From: an uncultured Lachnospiraceae bacterium
GTDB lineage: Bacteria > Bacillota > Clostridia > Lachnospirales > Lachnospiraceae
DNA: 64,000 nt
Reading direction: 5' to 3'
Assembly: GCA_947565425.1 (NCBI GenBank)
Contig: CANOFW010000009.1
Location: 42,747-106,746 of the forward strand
Made by a program: the position numbers and the translations under genes. Every line of letters begins with the position of its first letter. Position 1 is the first letter of the stretch. Under the pieces are notes generated by a model. It made no database searches. It was not told the origin of the DNA and was given only the letters and a program-made list of their open reading frames with translations. This document shows, in pieces, positions 1 through 9,082 of this stretch.

Positions 1-271
1 GGACAGGCTTGCACTTATGATGCAGCAGCGCCTTACTGCCAGCAGGCATGAGCTGGAACTGTATGCAGGTAAACTTGAGGCAATGTCTCCGGCTAAGAAA
101 ATGAGCCAGGGATATGCGTTTGTATCGGATCAGGCAGGCAGGGGCATACAAGGTGTGGATAACTTACAGCAGGGAGATTTGCTTACGATTCATATGATGA
201 ATGGCAGGGTGAAAGCTCAGGTATGCGAGATAGCCAAAGAAGCTGCTTTTGAACAAGGGTGCGGCAATTAG
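1..271 (+). CDS. xseA: Exodeoxyribonuclease VII large subunit, C-terminal fragment
   Basis: This is the last ~90 codons of a gene that starts before the window; the frame is open from base 2. The family degrades single-stranded DNA in both directions to short oligonucleotides together with XseB. What is visible is the end of the coiled-coil region and the C-terminal beta segment, with the pattern GYAFVSDQAGRGIQGVDNLQ and then a 'GD...I.M..G...A' ending, typical of XseA tails. The gene directly follows this with xseB only 15 bases on, the usual order. Identification rests on the tail plus the neighbour; the catalytic part is not in the window. Confidence 0.85.
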   Translation, partial: DRLALMMQQRLTASRHELELYAGKLEAMSPAKKMSQGYAFVSDQAGRGIQGVDNLQQGDLLTIHMMNGRVKAQVCEIAKEAAFEQGCGN

Positions 272-286
272 AATGAGGTGAAAATT

Positions 287-511
287 ATGGGTAAAGGCGA
301 ACAACAGGAGGCGTCCCTGGAAGAAACGTTTCAGGAGCTTTCATCCATCATAGAAAAAATGCAGGAGCGGGATGTTACTTTGGAGGAGTCTTTTTCCCTG
401 TATGAACAGGGCATCCGTAAACTCAAGCTCTGCAATGACAAAATAGACAATGTTGAAAAGAAAATGCTCCTGCTCAATCAGCAGGGAGAACTGGAGGCAT
501 TTGATGAATAA
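287..511 (+). CDS. xseB: Exodeoxyribonuclease VII small subunit
   Basis: Small helical partner of XseA; several copies coat the large subunit's coiled coil. The 74-residue product has the family core 'ETFQELSSIIEKMQERDVTLEESFSLYEQG' in abbreviated form: a first helix, the DVTLEESF turn, then the G-(I/M)-(K/R)-L-x-x-C helix. I place the start at ATG 287, because GAGGTG at 275-280 gives normal spacing. An in-frame GTG at 278 would sit directly on that site. It overlaps ispA by 8 bases, so the two are translationally coupled. Confidence 0.93.
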   Translation: MGKGEQQEASLEETFQELSSIIEKMQERDVTLEESFSLYEQGIRKLKLCNDKIDNVEKKMLLLNQQGELEAFDE

Positions 512-1397
512 AGATTTCAGCGAAGAGGTAGCGCAACGCACCTGTCAGATAGAGAAAATTCTTGACAAATATTTGCCGAAAGAAGAGGGGTACCAGAAGA
601 CGGTGATTGAGGCGATGAATTATAGTGTCAGAGCAGGGGGCAAGCGACTGCGCCCTATGCTGATGTGGGAGACGTACCGCATGTTCGGCGGGAGGTCTGA
701 GGTGATTGAGCCGTTTATGGCAGCGATTGAGATGATACATACATACTCGCTGGTACATGATGATCTTCCGGCAATGGATAATGATGAATTTCGCCGGGGA
801 AAGAAGACTACCCATGCACAGTACGGCGAGGCGATGGGGATTCTTGCCGGGGACGGTTTGTTGAATTATGCGTTTGAGACAGCGGCAGGAGCTTTTGAGC
901 TGGAGCCGGCAAATATGCAGATCGGCAAAGCTATTTCCGTACTCGCGAACAAAGCAGGAATCTATGGTATGTTAGGCGGACAGTGTGTGGATGTGGAAGC
1001 GGAAGGAAAATCGGTAACGGAGGAGACATTAAGGTTCATTTACCGTTTGAAGACAGGGGCATTGTTGGAAACATCTATGATGATTGGCGCGATTCTTGCG
1101 GGAGCGACGAAGAGTGAACAGCAGAAAGTAGAACAGGCAGCCGGGGAGTTGGGGTTAGCATTTCAGATTCAGGATGATATTTTAGACGTTACGAGTACGA
1201 CGGAAGATTTGGGTAAGCCGGTGGGCAGTGATGAGAAGAACCACAAAACGACCTGGGTAACGTTATTTGGGATTGAACAGGCGAAGCAGGACGTAGAGGA
1301 ATTGTCCAGACACAGTGTGACGTTGATGGACACGTTGGTAGTGAAAAATGAATTTCTTACCACGCTTATGTTGGATCTGATTCACAGAAAGAAATGA
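504..1397 (+). CDS. ispA: Polyprenyl (farnesyl/geranylgeranyl) diphosphate synthase
   Basis: Condenses IPP with allylic diphosphates to make farnesyl-PP, the precursor of undecaprenyl-PP and quinone tails. The 297-residue product shows the GGKRLRP IPP-binding motif near residue 45. It has the first aspartate-rich motif DDLPAMD near residue 85, whose DDxxxxD spacing is the bacterial short-chain type. The second motif DDILD lies near residue 228, followed by GKPVGSDEKNHKTT. The start is ATG 504 with GGAGG at 493-497, overlapping the end of xseB. Longer readings to 450 only use the xseB frame overlap. Product chain length cannot be read with certainty; farnesyl is usual for this locus. Confidence 0.94.
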   Translation: MNKDFSEEVAQRTCQIEKILDKYLPKEEGYQKTVIEAMNYSVRAGGKRLRPMLMWETYRMFGGRSEVIEPFMAAIEMIHTYSLVHDDLPAMDNDEFRRGKKTTHAQYGEAMGILAGDGLLNYAFETAAGAFELEPANMQIGKAISVLANKAGIYGMLGGQCVDVEAEGKSVTEETLRFIYRLKTGALLETSMMIGAILAGATKSEQQKVEQAAGELGLAFQIQDDILDVTSTTEDLGKPVGSDEKNHKTTWVTLFGIEQAKQDVEELSRHSVTLMDTLVVKNEFLTTLMLDLIHRKK

Positions 1398-1415
1398 CAG
1401 GAGATGGTATTTCCT

Positions 1416-3287
1416 ATGGTTATGGACAAAATAAAAGAAGCCAACGATATCAAGAAACTGGATAAAGGGCAATTGCCGGTACTGGCACAGGAAATTCGTG
1501 AGTTTCTGATTGAGAAAATATCAGTAAGCGGCGGTCATTTGGCTTCTAATTTGGGGACGGTGGAGTTGACAATGGCGTTGCACCTGGCGTTTCAACTTCC
1601 GCAGGATAAGATAATCTGGGATGTAGGGCATCAGTCTTACACACACAAGATTCTTACCGGGAGGCAGGAAGGGTTTGAACAGCTTCGCAAATATGGCGGC
1701 ATGAGCGGTTTTCCCAAACGAAAGGAGAGTTCCTGCGACTGTTTCGACACAGGGCATAGTTCGACCTCTATTTCTGCGGGCTTAGGTTATGCGGAGGCGA
1801 GGGAAATTACTGGGGGTTCTTACAAAGTTATTTCCGTGATTGGAGATGGAGCAATGACTGGCGGGATGGCATATGAGGCTTTGAACAATGCTTCGCGCCT
1901 CAAGACAAATTTTATTATTGTACTCAACGATAATAATATGTCCATTTCTGAGAATGTGGGAGGGCTTTCCAGGCATTTGGGGAACCTGCGTACAGCGGAC
2001 GCATATCAGGGCTTGAAGGAGGGCGTTACGAATTCTCTGAATCGTATACCGGTTGTGGGAGAGCGTATTGTTACGCGCATTCGGCGTACGAAGAGCGGCA
2101 TCAAACAGCTTTTTATACCGGGAATGCTCTTTGAGAATATGGGGATTACTTATTTAGGTCCGGTGGACGGACATGATATTGGAGTTATGACAAGGACGCT
2201 GCGCGAGGCATCGAAAGTCAATGGCGCAGTGCTTGTGCATGTTTTGACGAAGAAGGGAAAAGGGTATGCGCCGGCGGAACGTCACCCGGCGAGATTCCAT
2301 GGGGCGGAGCCGTTTGCCATTGATACGGGACTTCCGCTAAAACGCAGAACATCAGCCAATTACACAGACATTTTTTCTACCGTGATGCGCAAGCTGGGAG
2401 AGCGCGACGAGAAGATTGTGGCGATTACGGCGGCAATGAAAGATGGTACGGGTTTAAAACGATTTCACAATATGTTCCCGGAACGATTTTTTGATGTGGG
2501 GATTGCCGAGGGCCATGCGGTTACGTTTGCAGCAGGTCTGGCAGCGGCAGGACTTAAACCTGTGGTGGCGGTGTATTCTTCCTTTTTGCAGCGTGCCTAC
2601 GACCAGATGTTGCATGATGTCTGCATTCAGGATTTGCCGGTAGTATTTGCCATTGACCGTGCAGGACTTGTGGGGAGCGATGGGGAGACGCATCAGGGAA
2701 TTTTTGATTTGTCTTATCTTGCTACTATTCCGAATATGAGTATTTTAGCGCCCAAGAATAAATGGGAGCTTTCAGATATGCTGAAATTTGCCGTGAACTT
2801 TGACCATCCCATAGCTATCCGCTATCCCAGAGGGAAGGCGTACGATGGACTCAAAGAATTTCGCGCGGACATTAGTTACGGCAAGAGCGAGATGATTTAT
2901 CAGGAACAAGAAATTGCGCTGCTTGCTGTGGGAAGTATGGTAGAGACGGCGGTACAGGTGTATAAGCTGCTCAAATCCATGGGATATTTCTGTTCGCTTA
3001 TTAATGTTCGTTTTGTAAAACCGTTAGATATAGAATTGTTGGACAGCATGGTAGAGCAACATGATTATTTGGTGACATTGGAAGAAAACGTAATCAGCGG
3101 CGGGTTTGGCGAGCATGTAATACAGTATTTTAATGAAAAGGATGCACAGCATATGCCTAGGATTCTAAACATTGCCTTGCCGAACGTTTATGTGGAGCAT
3201 GGGAATGTGGATATTTTAAAGAAGGAACTTGAGGTAGATGCGGAATCTATCGTGAAGCGTATTGTAGCGGATTATGTGCGTAAATAG
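1416..3287 (+). CDS. dxs: 1-deoxy-D-xylulose-5-phosphate synthase
   Basis: First enzyme of the methylerythritol phosphate route: pyruvate plus glyceraldehyde-3-phosphate gives DXP, using thiamine diphosphate. About 623 residues, the family's normal length. Visible parts are an N-terminal TPP-binding half with DVGHQSY, DCFDTGHSSTSIS, GDGAMTGGMAYEALNN and NDNNMSI; a central pyrimidine domain with IAEGHAV and DRAGLVGSDGETHQG; and a C-terminal transketolase domain. ATG 1404 touches the AGGAG at 1398-1403, so ATG 1416 or 1422 is the likelier start. It directly follows ispA, so precursor and chain-elongation steps are co-transcribed. Confidence 0.95.
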   Translation: MVMDKIKEANDIKKLDKGQLPVLAQEIREFLIEKISVSGGHLASNLGTVELTMALHLAFQLPQDKIIWDVGHQSYTHKILTGRQEGFEQLRKYGGMSGFPKRKESSCDCFDTGHSSTSISAGLGYAEAREITGGSYKVISVIGDGAMTGGMAYEALNNASRLKTNFIIVLNDNNMSISENVGGLSRHLGNLRTADAYQGLKEGVTNSLNRIPVVGERIVTRIRRTKSGIKQLFIPGMLFENMGITYLGPVDGHDIGVMTRTLREASKVNGAVLVHVLTKKGKGYAPAERHPARFHGAEPFAIDTGLPLKRRTSANYTDIFSTVMRKLGERDEKIVAITAAMKDGTGLKRFHNMFPERFFDVGIAEGHAVTFAAGLAAAGLKPVVAVYSSFLQRAYDQMLHDVCIQDLPVVFAIDRAGLVGSDGETHQGIFDLSYLATIPNMSILAPKNKWELSDMLKFAVNFDHPIAIRYPRGKAYDGLKEFRADISYGKSEMIYQEQEIALLAVGSMVETAVQVYKLLKSMGYFCSLINVRFVKPLDIELLDSMVEQHDYLVTLEENVISGGFGEHVIQYFNEKDAQHMPRILNIALPNVYVEHGNVDILKKELEVDAESIVKRIVADYVRK

Positions 3288-3336
3288 AAATGTTTTTCTG
3301 TAACAATGTATGTTTTTAATTTAGAAAGGTTATTGC

Positions 3337-4218
3337 ATGAAAGAACGTTTAGATGTGCTTCTAGTGCAGCGAGGGCTTGCACCCTCCCGGGAAAAAGCAA
3401 AGACGATGATTATGGAAGGAAATGTGTTTGTAGCAGGGCAACGGGAGGATAAAGCGGGCAGTGCTTTTGATGCGAATGCCAAGATTGAGGTTCGGGGAAA
3501 TACATTAAAATATGTGAGCCGCGGCGGTCTGAAACTGGAAAAGGCCATGCAGAACTTTGGCATTGATTTACAAGATAAGATTTGCATGGATATCGGGGCG
3601 TCCACCGGAGGCTTTACAGATTGTATGCTGCAAAACGGCGCTCGCAAAGTCTATGCTGTAGATGTCGGTTATGGGCAATTTGCCTGGACTTTGCGGCAGG
3701 ATTCGCGTGTGGTTTGTATGGAGAAGACAAATATTCGCTATGTAACGCCGGAGAATATTGAGGACGTGTTGGATTTTGCTTCGGCAGACGTATCGTTTAT
3801 CTCTCTTACCAAAGTATTGCCAGCGGCAAAAGAACTGTTGTCTTCGGCGGGAGAAATGGTTTGCCTGATTAAACCGCAGTTTGAAGCGGGACGTGAAAAG
3901 GTGGGAAAAAAGGGTGTAGTCCGCGATTCCAAAGTACATAAAGAAGTCATTGACAAGGTTCTTGCGTTTGCTCGGGAGCTGGGCTTTGACATTCTTAATC
4001 TGGACTTTTCTCCGATTAAGGGACCCGAAGGAAATATCGAGTACCTTGTGCATATAAAGAAAGGCGCAGAAATACAGGAAGAAATGGTGGAACGAAAGGA
4101 AGTTACGGCAGAGGCACAAGAGCAAATGGCAACTGTTTCTGAAATCGTGGCGCGGGCACATGAAGCTTTGAAATCGAAGACTCCGCAGCAGGCTGGCGAG
4201 GAAACAAGCCAGGATTAG
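3337..4218 (+). CDS. tlyA: TlyA family rRNA (cytidine-2'-O)-methyltransferase
   Basis: The family methylates ribosomal RNA riboses; early papers called it hemolysin A. It has an N-terminal S4 RNA-binding domain (RLDVLLVQRGLAPSREKAK), then KYVSRGGLKLEKA. An FtsJ-like methyltransferase fold follows, with the SAM motif CMDIGASTGGFTDCML near residue 85. The family's SFISLTKVLP and LIKPQFEAGREKVGKKGVVR segments are also present. The 293 residues are about 20 more than usual; the extra part is a charged Glu/Lys-rich C-terminal tail after residue ~250. It sits between dxs and nadK in the usual Clostridia order. Confidence 0.92.
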   Translation: MKERLDVLLVQRGLAPSREKAKTMIMEGNVFVAGQREDKAGSAFDANAKIEVRGNTLKYVSRGGLKLEKAMQNFGIDLQDKICMDIGASTGGFTDCMLQNGARKVYAVDVGYGQFAWTLRQDSRVVCMEKTNIRYVTPENIEDVLDFASADVSFISLTKVLPAAKELLSSAGEMVCLIKPQFEAGREKVGKKGVVRDSKVHKEVIDKVLAFARELGFDILNLDFSPIKGPEGNIEYLVHIKKGAEIQEEMVERKEVTAEAQEQMATVSEIVARAHEALKSKTPQQAGEETSQD

Positions 4219-4239
4219 GAGAAAGGGGCATTTTGTACA

Positions 4240-5103
4240 GTGAAGCATTTTTATATCATTGTAAATCCGAGGCGGGATCAGCAATTAAAGCTTACAAAAG
4301 AACTTCAGAATTTTATTGAGGATAACGGCGGAGTATGTGACTATCAGGTAAATCGAGAAGAAGAGGGAATGACGTTTGAGGAGAGCAGAATTCCGGCTGA
4401 TACGGAATGCATATTGGTTGTGGGGGGAGACGGTACGTTGCTGCGGGCGGCGCGTAATATGGCGGCGCGCAACATTCCGTTGATTGGCATTAATACCGGG
4501 CACGTCGGTTATCTTTGCGAGTTAGAGAGGGATTCGGCAATTCAGGGCATTCGGCGACTCTTGGATGGGGCGGAGTATGTGGTCGAGCAAAGGATGCTGC
4601 TGTCGGGGAGTTGTGTTCGTGAAGGCGGAGCAATTGCGGGCAGGCTGGCGCTCAATGATATTGTCATACATCGCTGCGGGGCGCTTCAGGCAATGGATTT
4701 TGTGCTTTCTGTAAATGGAGAGTACTTGAATACATATAATGCTGACGGCATTATCATAGCCACGCCTACCGGTTCTACAGCATATAGTATGTCGGCGGGA
4801 GGGCCGATCGTGGACCCACAGGCTAAGTTGCTTGTCGTAACGCCAATTTGTCCTCATACGCTCAATGCCAAAAGTATCGTGCTGGGGGCTGAGGATGAGA
4901 TTGCTATTGAAGTGCAGGCGCGCGGGGAAGGACAGCGAGAAAAAGCAGAGGTAAGTTTTGATGGAGCCCCGGTTGGCACGTTGACAGCAGGTGAGCAAAT
5001 TGTTGTGAAGAAGGCGCAGGCGTGTACCGGAATCCTCAAATTGAGCCGTCAAAGTTTTTTAGAAAGGCTTAGGAAGAAATTGCAGGGGTATGCCGGTGAA
5101 TAA
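4240..5103 (+). CDS. nadK: NAD kinase
   Basis: Phosphorylates NAD to NADP using ATP. The 287-residue product has the diagnostic GGDGTLLRAAR near residue 65, NTGHVGYL, and the nucleotide-binding stretch NADGIIIATPTGSTAYSMSA followed by GGPIV. The start is GTG 4240, preceded by GGAGAAAGGGG at 4218-4228; no ATG fits in this frame at a reasonable distance. It lies between tlyA and argR as in most Clostridia. Confidence 0.94.
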   Translation: MKHFYIIVNPRRDQQLKLTKELQNFIEDNGGVCDYQVNREEEGMTFEESRIPADTECILVVGGDGTLLRAARNMAARNIPLIGINTGHVGYLCELERDSAIQGIRRLLDGAEYVVEQRMLLSGSCVREGGAIAGRLALNDIVIHRCGALQAMDFVLSVNGEYLNTYNADGIIIATPTGSTAYSMSAGGPIVDPQAKLLVVTPICPHTLNAKSIVLGAEDEIAIEVQARGEGQREKAEVSFDGAPVGTLTAGEQIVVKKAQACTGILKLSRQSFLERLRKKLQGYAGE

Positions 5104-5183
5104 AAGGGAGAAAACATCAAAGGACGAAAAAGCAGGAGAAAATACGAATTTACAGCCCATGGATGGGAGGATAGGATAGAATC

Positions 5184-5645
5184 ATGAAATCGAGACGCCA
5201 CGCAAAAATATTAGAGATTATTGCCAAAAATAATATCGAGACGCAAGAAGAGTTGTCAGATTGTTTAGAACGTGAGGGCTTTCGTGTGACGCAGGCGACT
5301 ATTTCCAGAGATATCCGGGAATTGAAGTTGACAAAGGTTGCCGGGAAAGCGGGACGCCAGAAATATGTGTCTTTGGGGGAAAGCTATGCGGATATGAGGG
5401 AGAAATATGTCCGTATTTTTCAAGACGGATTTGTTTCTATGGATATGGCGCAAAATATTTTGGTGATTAAAACGGCATCCGGTATGGCGATGGCAGTTGC
5501 GGCTGCACTGGACGCGATGGACTGCCATGAAATTGTGGGCAGCATTGCGGGGGATGATACCATCATGTGCGCGGTGCGGACGGTGGAAGATACGGAACAA
5601 TTGATGAAACGCTTGCGAAGGCTTGTGGAAGGAGAGTACACATAA
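5184..5645 (+). CDS. argR: Arginine repressor
   Basis: Hexameric arginine-responsive DNA-binding protein controlling arginine synthesis and catabolism. The 153 residues are the normal length. The N-terminal winged helix contains the recognition segment VTQATISRDIRELKL. The C-terminal oligomerisation and arginine-binding domain carries GSIAGDDTIMCAVRT, with the paired Asp residues that contact arginine. It sits directly upstream of recN, as in Bacillus and Clostridia (ahrC-recN). An 80-base gap separates it from nadK. Confidence 0.95.
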   Translation: MKSRRHAKILEIIAKNNIETQEELSDCLEREGFRVTQATISRDIRELKLTKVAGKAGRQKYVSLGESYADMREKYVRIFQDGFVSMDMAQNILVIKTASGMAMAVAAALDAMDCHEIVGSIAGDDTIMCAVRTVEDTEQLMKRLRRLVEGEYT

Positions 5646-5680
5646 GATTTGCCGAATGAGAGAGTAGAAGGAGAATAGAT

Positions 5681-7372
5681 ATGTTAGTAAGTCTGCATGT
5701 AAAAAACCTGGCATTGCTGGAGGAGGCAGAAGTAGAGTTTGGAAATGGCTTGAATATCCTTTCCGGAGAGACAGGAGCGGGAAAGTCTATTATTATCGGT
5801 TCTATCAACCTTGCTCTGGGTGAAAAAGTAGCAAAAGAAATGCTCAGAGATCAGGCGGAGTATGCCTTGGTGGAATTGGTCTTTCGGGTGGAGGACGAAG
5901 CGCAGCTTAGACAGTTAGAGGAAATGGATATTTATCCCGAAGACGGCGAGGTTATTATGTCGCGCAGGATTACGGCGGCAAGAAGCGTGGGGAAAATTAA
6001 TTCAGAGACGGTTTCAGCTTCTTGTATGCGGAATGTAGCGTCTCTTCTCATTGACATTCACGGGCAGCATGAACATCAATCGCTGTTGCATAAAAAGAAA
6101 CATTTGGAAATCCTGGATGAATTTGCCGGAGCGAAACTGAATGGAAAAAAGGAAACCTTGAAAAAATATTACCAGGAATATCAAAAAGTGCTCGAGGAAC
6201 AGCGTCAGGCATTGCAGGATGGAGAAGGAAGAGAGCGGGAGCTTTCTTTTTTGGAATATGAGATACAGGAAATTAAGGAGGCAAACTTACTTCCTGGTGA
6301 GGATGAGGAATTAGAAGCGGCTTATCGTAAAATGGCAAATAATCGAAGTATCATGGAAGCTGCGGGAAATGCCTACGAGATGACCGGCGCGCAAGAGAGC
6401 GCGACAGAGCAGATTGGCAGGGCGTTGAGAGAATTGCAGTCAGCATCGGAATACGATTCGCAGTTAGAGGAACTGAGCGGACAGCTTGAGGAGATTGATA
6501 ACTTACTGAATGACTTTAACAGAGAGTTATCCGGCTATATGTCCGACAGTGAGTTTGATGAAGAAGCTTTTTATGAGACGGAGAAAAGATTAGATGTTGT
6601 AAATCACCTCAAAGACAAGTTTGGCGGCAGTATTGATGCTGTGCTGCGTGCGAAGGAAGAAAAGGAGCTTCGTTACCAGCATTTGCAGGATTATGAGGAA
6701 TATCTGGTGCAGCTTGAGAAGCGATTAGCTGAAACAGAGAAGGAGTTGGCGACGATTTCTGGAGAAGTATCTCAGATTCGCCAAAAATTTGCGAAAAAGC
6801 TGACGAAGCAAGTGAAAGAAGCATTAATTGATTTGAATTTCTTGGATGTCAATTTCGTCATGGAATTTAAGGATGCAGGAAAATATTCGTCAAATGGACG
6901 GGACGAGGCGGAATTTTTAATTTCCACCAATCCAGGAGAACCGTTAAAGCCTCTCGGTAAGGTGGCGTCCGGTGGAGAACTTAGCCGGATCATGCTGGCG
7001 ATTAAGACCATTCTTGCGGAAAGCGACCGTATTGAAACCTTAATATTTGATGAGATTGATACCGGTATCAGCGGCAGGACAGCACAGATGGTTGCTGAGA
7101 AAATGAACGTCATTGGTAGAAATCATCAGGTAATCTGCATTACGCATTTACCGCAGATAGCGGCTATGGCGGATAATCATTTCCTTATCAGCAAAAATAT
7201 AGTAAAGAATGGAACTTTTTCAGAGATTGTGCGTTTGCAGGAGGAAGAAAGTATTACGGAACTTGCAAGGATGCTGGGCGGCGTCAAGATTACCGATACC
7301 GTATTGGAGAGCGCAAGGGAAATGAAAGAACTTGCCTGCGCAGCAAAGGAGCCTGAGTCATCAAAATCTTAA
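5681..7372 (+). CDS. recN: DNA repair ATPase RecN
   Basis: SMC-like ATPase recruited early to DNA double-strand breaks. The 563-residue product has Walker A GETGAGKS near residue 30 and the IDIHGQHEHQSLL segment characteristic of RecN. A long central coiled coil (about residues 150-370) follows. The ABC signature VASGGELSRIMLA lies near 430, Walker B TLIFDEIDTGISG near 455, and the His switch CITHLPQIAA near 490. AGAAGGAG upstream of ATG 5681 gives a normal start. Confidence 0.96.
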   Translation: MLVSLHVKNLALLEEAEVEFGNGLNILSGETGAGKSIIIGSINLALGEKVAKEMLRDQAEYALVELVFRVEDEAQLRQLEEMDIYPEDGEVIMSRRITAARSVGKINSETVSASCMRNVASLLIDIHGQHEHQSLLHKKKHLEILDEFAGAKLNGKKETLKKYYQEYQKVLEEQRQALQDGEGRERELSFLEYEIQEIKEANLLPGEDEELEAAYRKMANNRSIMEAAGNAYEMTGAQESATEQIGRALRELQSASEYDSQLEELSGQLEEIDNLLNDFNRELSGYMSDSEFDEEAFYETEKRLDVVNHLKDKFGGSIDAVLRAKEEKELRYQHLQDYEEYLVQLEKRLAETEKELATISGEVSQIRQKFAKKLTKQVKEALIDLNFLDVNFVMEFKDAGKYSSNGRDEAEFLISTNPGEPLKPLGKVASGGELSRIMLAIKTILAESDRIETLIFDEIDTGISGRTAQMVAEKMNVIGRNHQVICITHLPQIAAMADNHFLISKNIVKNGTFSEIVRLQEEESITELARMLGGVKITDTVLESAREMKELACAAKEPESSKS

Positions 7373-7469
7373 TGATTGTATAAATCTCCCAGAGTGAAAA
7401 AATCAGAATTCCACATACTAAAAAAGATTTCAGGTCAGCTTGAAATTTTTTGAGAGGGTGTGTGAGAAG

Positions 7470-8756
7470 TTGAAAGAACAGAAAAGAAAAAAGATGCGGT
7501 ATCAGATATGGATTGCCCGCGCGAGTTTGCTTGCAGGCTTCTGCTGGGGCGTATTTTTTACTTATACTGTCTTTGCAGAAGCCATACCGGATACAATCCA
7601 TATCGAAAAAGGCGAGGCAGAGATTTTTAATTTTCATGTGCCTGTTACCGGAGAGTTACAGCAGGAGGGAGTGGAGGTTTTTGGCAATCAGTCCCCTACG
7701 GTAGAGAAAGACAAGATTACGCTGGATTTGAACCAAAGTTTTTCCCTAAAATCCCAGGAACAGGGAAGTTATCATATGTCCTGTAAGCTTCTGGGACTGT
7801 TTCATATCAAGGATGTCTCCGTGGAAGTGATGGACAAGGAACAGGTGGTACCTTGTGGCGTTCCAGTTGGAATTTATGTAAAGACGGATGGCGTAATGAT
7901 TGTTGGAACAGGGCCCATTGTAGGAAATGATGGCATGAGCCATGAACCCGCGGCAAATCTTGTTAAGAGCGGTGATTATGTCAAAACTGTTAATGATGAA
8001 ATTGTAGATAATAAGGAAGATTTGATTGCAAAAATCAACCAGTGTCAGGGGGAACCTGTGATACTGGGTGTTTTGCGGGAAGAAGAATACATTCACTTAA
8101 AGGTGGATCCGGTGGAAACAGAAGAAAACCAGTATAAGCTGGGAATATGGGTACGGGATGACCTTGCCGGCGTGGGTACGTTGACATTTTATGACTCTCA
8201 GGGACATTATGGAGCCCTTGGCCATCCAGTCAGCGATATGGACACCGGATTGAAGGTCAGTCTCAATGAGGGCACATTGTATGAGGCTGAAATAGCGGGG
8301 ATCACCAAGGGCGAAAAAGGAGATCCCGGAGAAATTTCTGGCGTCATTACCTATTTAGACCAGTACAAACTTGGAACAGTGGAAGAGAACAGCAATGTGG
8401 GCATCTATGGGAAACTCGAACGCACGCCCCAGGAAGACAGCGGCGGCAGCTATTTTCCAATTACCCTGAAACAAAACATTGAAAAAGGTGAAGCAACGAT
8501 TATTTCTTCCGTTTCCGGGGAACAGAAGGAATATGCCATCCGCATTCTCGAACTAGACTATAACAGTGAGAATAAAGGCATTCTCTTTCAAGTTACCGAT
8601 GTGGAGCTCTTAAACCTTACTGGCGGAGTGATTCAAGGTATGAGTGGCAGCCCCATCATCCAGAATGGCGCAGTAATCGGCGCTGTCACCCATGTCTTTG
8701 TACAAGACTCCTCCAAAGGATATGGAATATTTATTGAAAACATGCTTGAGCATTGA
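7470..8756 (+). CDS. spoIVB: SpoIVB stage IV sporulation serine peptidase
   Basis: Forespore-secreted S55 peptidase that triggers pro-sigma-K processing through the SpoIVFA/SpoIVFB complex. It has an N-terminal membrane anchor (IWIARASLLAGFCWGVFF), a PDZ domain (around GVPVGIYVKTDGVMIVGT to the INQCQGEPV segment), and an S55 domain. In the S55 domain the His motif GHPVSDMDTG and the Ser motif GMSGSPI are both intact, so the peptidase looks active. The start is uncertain: TTG 7470, ATG 7494, GTG 7458 and TTG 7440 are all in frame; GAGAGGG at 7452-7458 favours TTG 7470. Normally spo0A follows directly; here about 8 kb of other DNA intervenes. Confidence 0.92.
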   Translation: MKEQKRKKMRYQIWIARASLLAGFCWGVFFTYTVFAEAIPDTIHIEKGEAEIFNFHVPVTGELQQEGVEVFGNQSPTVEKDKITLDLNQSFSLKSQEQGSYHMSCKLLGLFHIKDVSVEVMDKEQVVPCGVPVGIYVKTDGVMIVGTGPIVGNDGMSHEPAANLVKSGDYVKTVNDEIVDNKEDLIAKINQCQGEPVILGVLREEEYIHLKVDPVETEENQYKLGIWVRDDLAGVGTLTFYDSQGHYGALGHPVSDMDTGLKVSLNEGTLYEAEIAGITKGEKGDPGEISGVITYLDQYKLGTVEENSNVGIYGKLERTPQEDSGGSYFPITLKQNIEKGEATIISSVSGEQKEYAIRILELDYNSENKGILFQVTDVELLNLTGGVIQGMSGSPIIQNGAVIGAVTHVFVQDSSKGYGIFIENMLEH

Positions 8757-8770
8757 GCCAGGTAAAGATG

Positions 8771-8820
8771 AAATCTCCATGCATTTCTGCTGCTAGCAGC
8801 GAGAAATCATGGAGATTTTA
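8771..8820 (+). terminator. Probable spoIVB terminator hairpin
   Basis: An 11-bp perfect stem (AAATCTCCATG with CATGGAGATTT) encloses an inner GCTGCTAGCAGC dyad. Only four T's follow, so termination strength is uncertain. It lies 14 bases after the spoIVB stop. Confidence 0.6.
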
Positions 8821-8827
8821 AATTTAT

Positions 8828-8905
8828 GTGGCGAAAGCCACACACCGCACGGATGCAAAGCATCTGTGCGGTGCCTGGCGCAATGGCAGAGTAGGGCGAA
8901 AGCCC
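8828..8905 (+). other. Cluster of three compact hairpins, two with GAAA loops
   Basis: Three separate hairpins are stacked in 78 bases. GTGGC-GAAA-GCCAC lies at 8828-8841. A 14-bp stem CACCGCACGGATGC/GCATCTGTGCGGTG with an AAA loop lies at 8843-8873, with one G-T wobble that keeps pairing. GGGC-GAAA-GCCC lies at 8894-8905. GAAA is a stable GNRA tetraloop. The region between spoIVB and the next gene is otherwise non-coding. No known RNA family is recognised. Confidence 0.45.
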
Positions 8906-9082
8906 CCATCCAGCAGACGTTTATTCCTTGACATATTATCTGGCAAATGTTCACAGATTAAAAAACTAATAATTTAAAATTGTCTATAATTGACTTTTTT
9001 TGTCAATATATGTAAAATAAAACTATCTTTAAATAGAATATTATCAATTCTTTTGATTCTTTGTCTGAGGGGAGGGGGAGCC

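Noticed and set aside
3568-4284. 238-codon minus-strand ORF across tlyA
   Set aside because: It is antisense to a well-recognised gene in a codon-shadow frame, with no ribosome site or family features.
5090-5179. 30-codon ORF overlapping the end of nadK
   Set aside because: GCAGGGG lies close to the ATG, but the product is charged and featureless and fills exactly the argR leader; no support.
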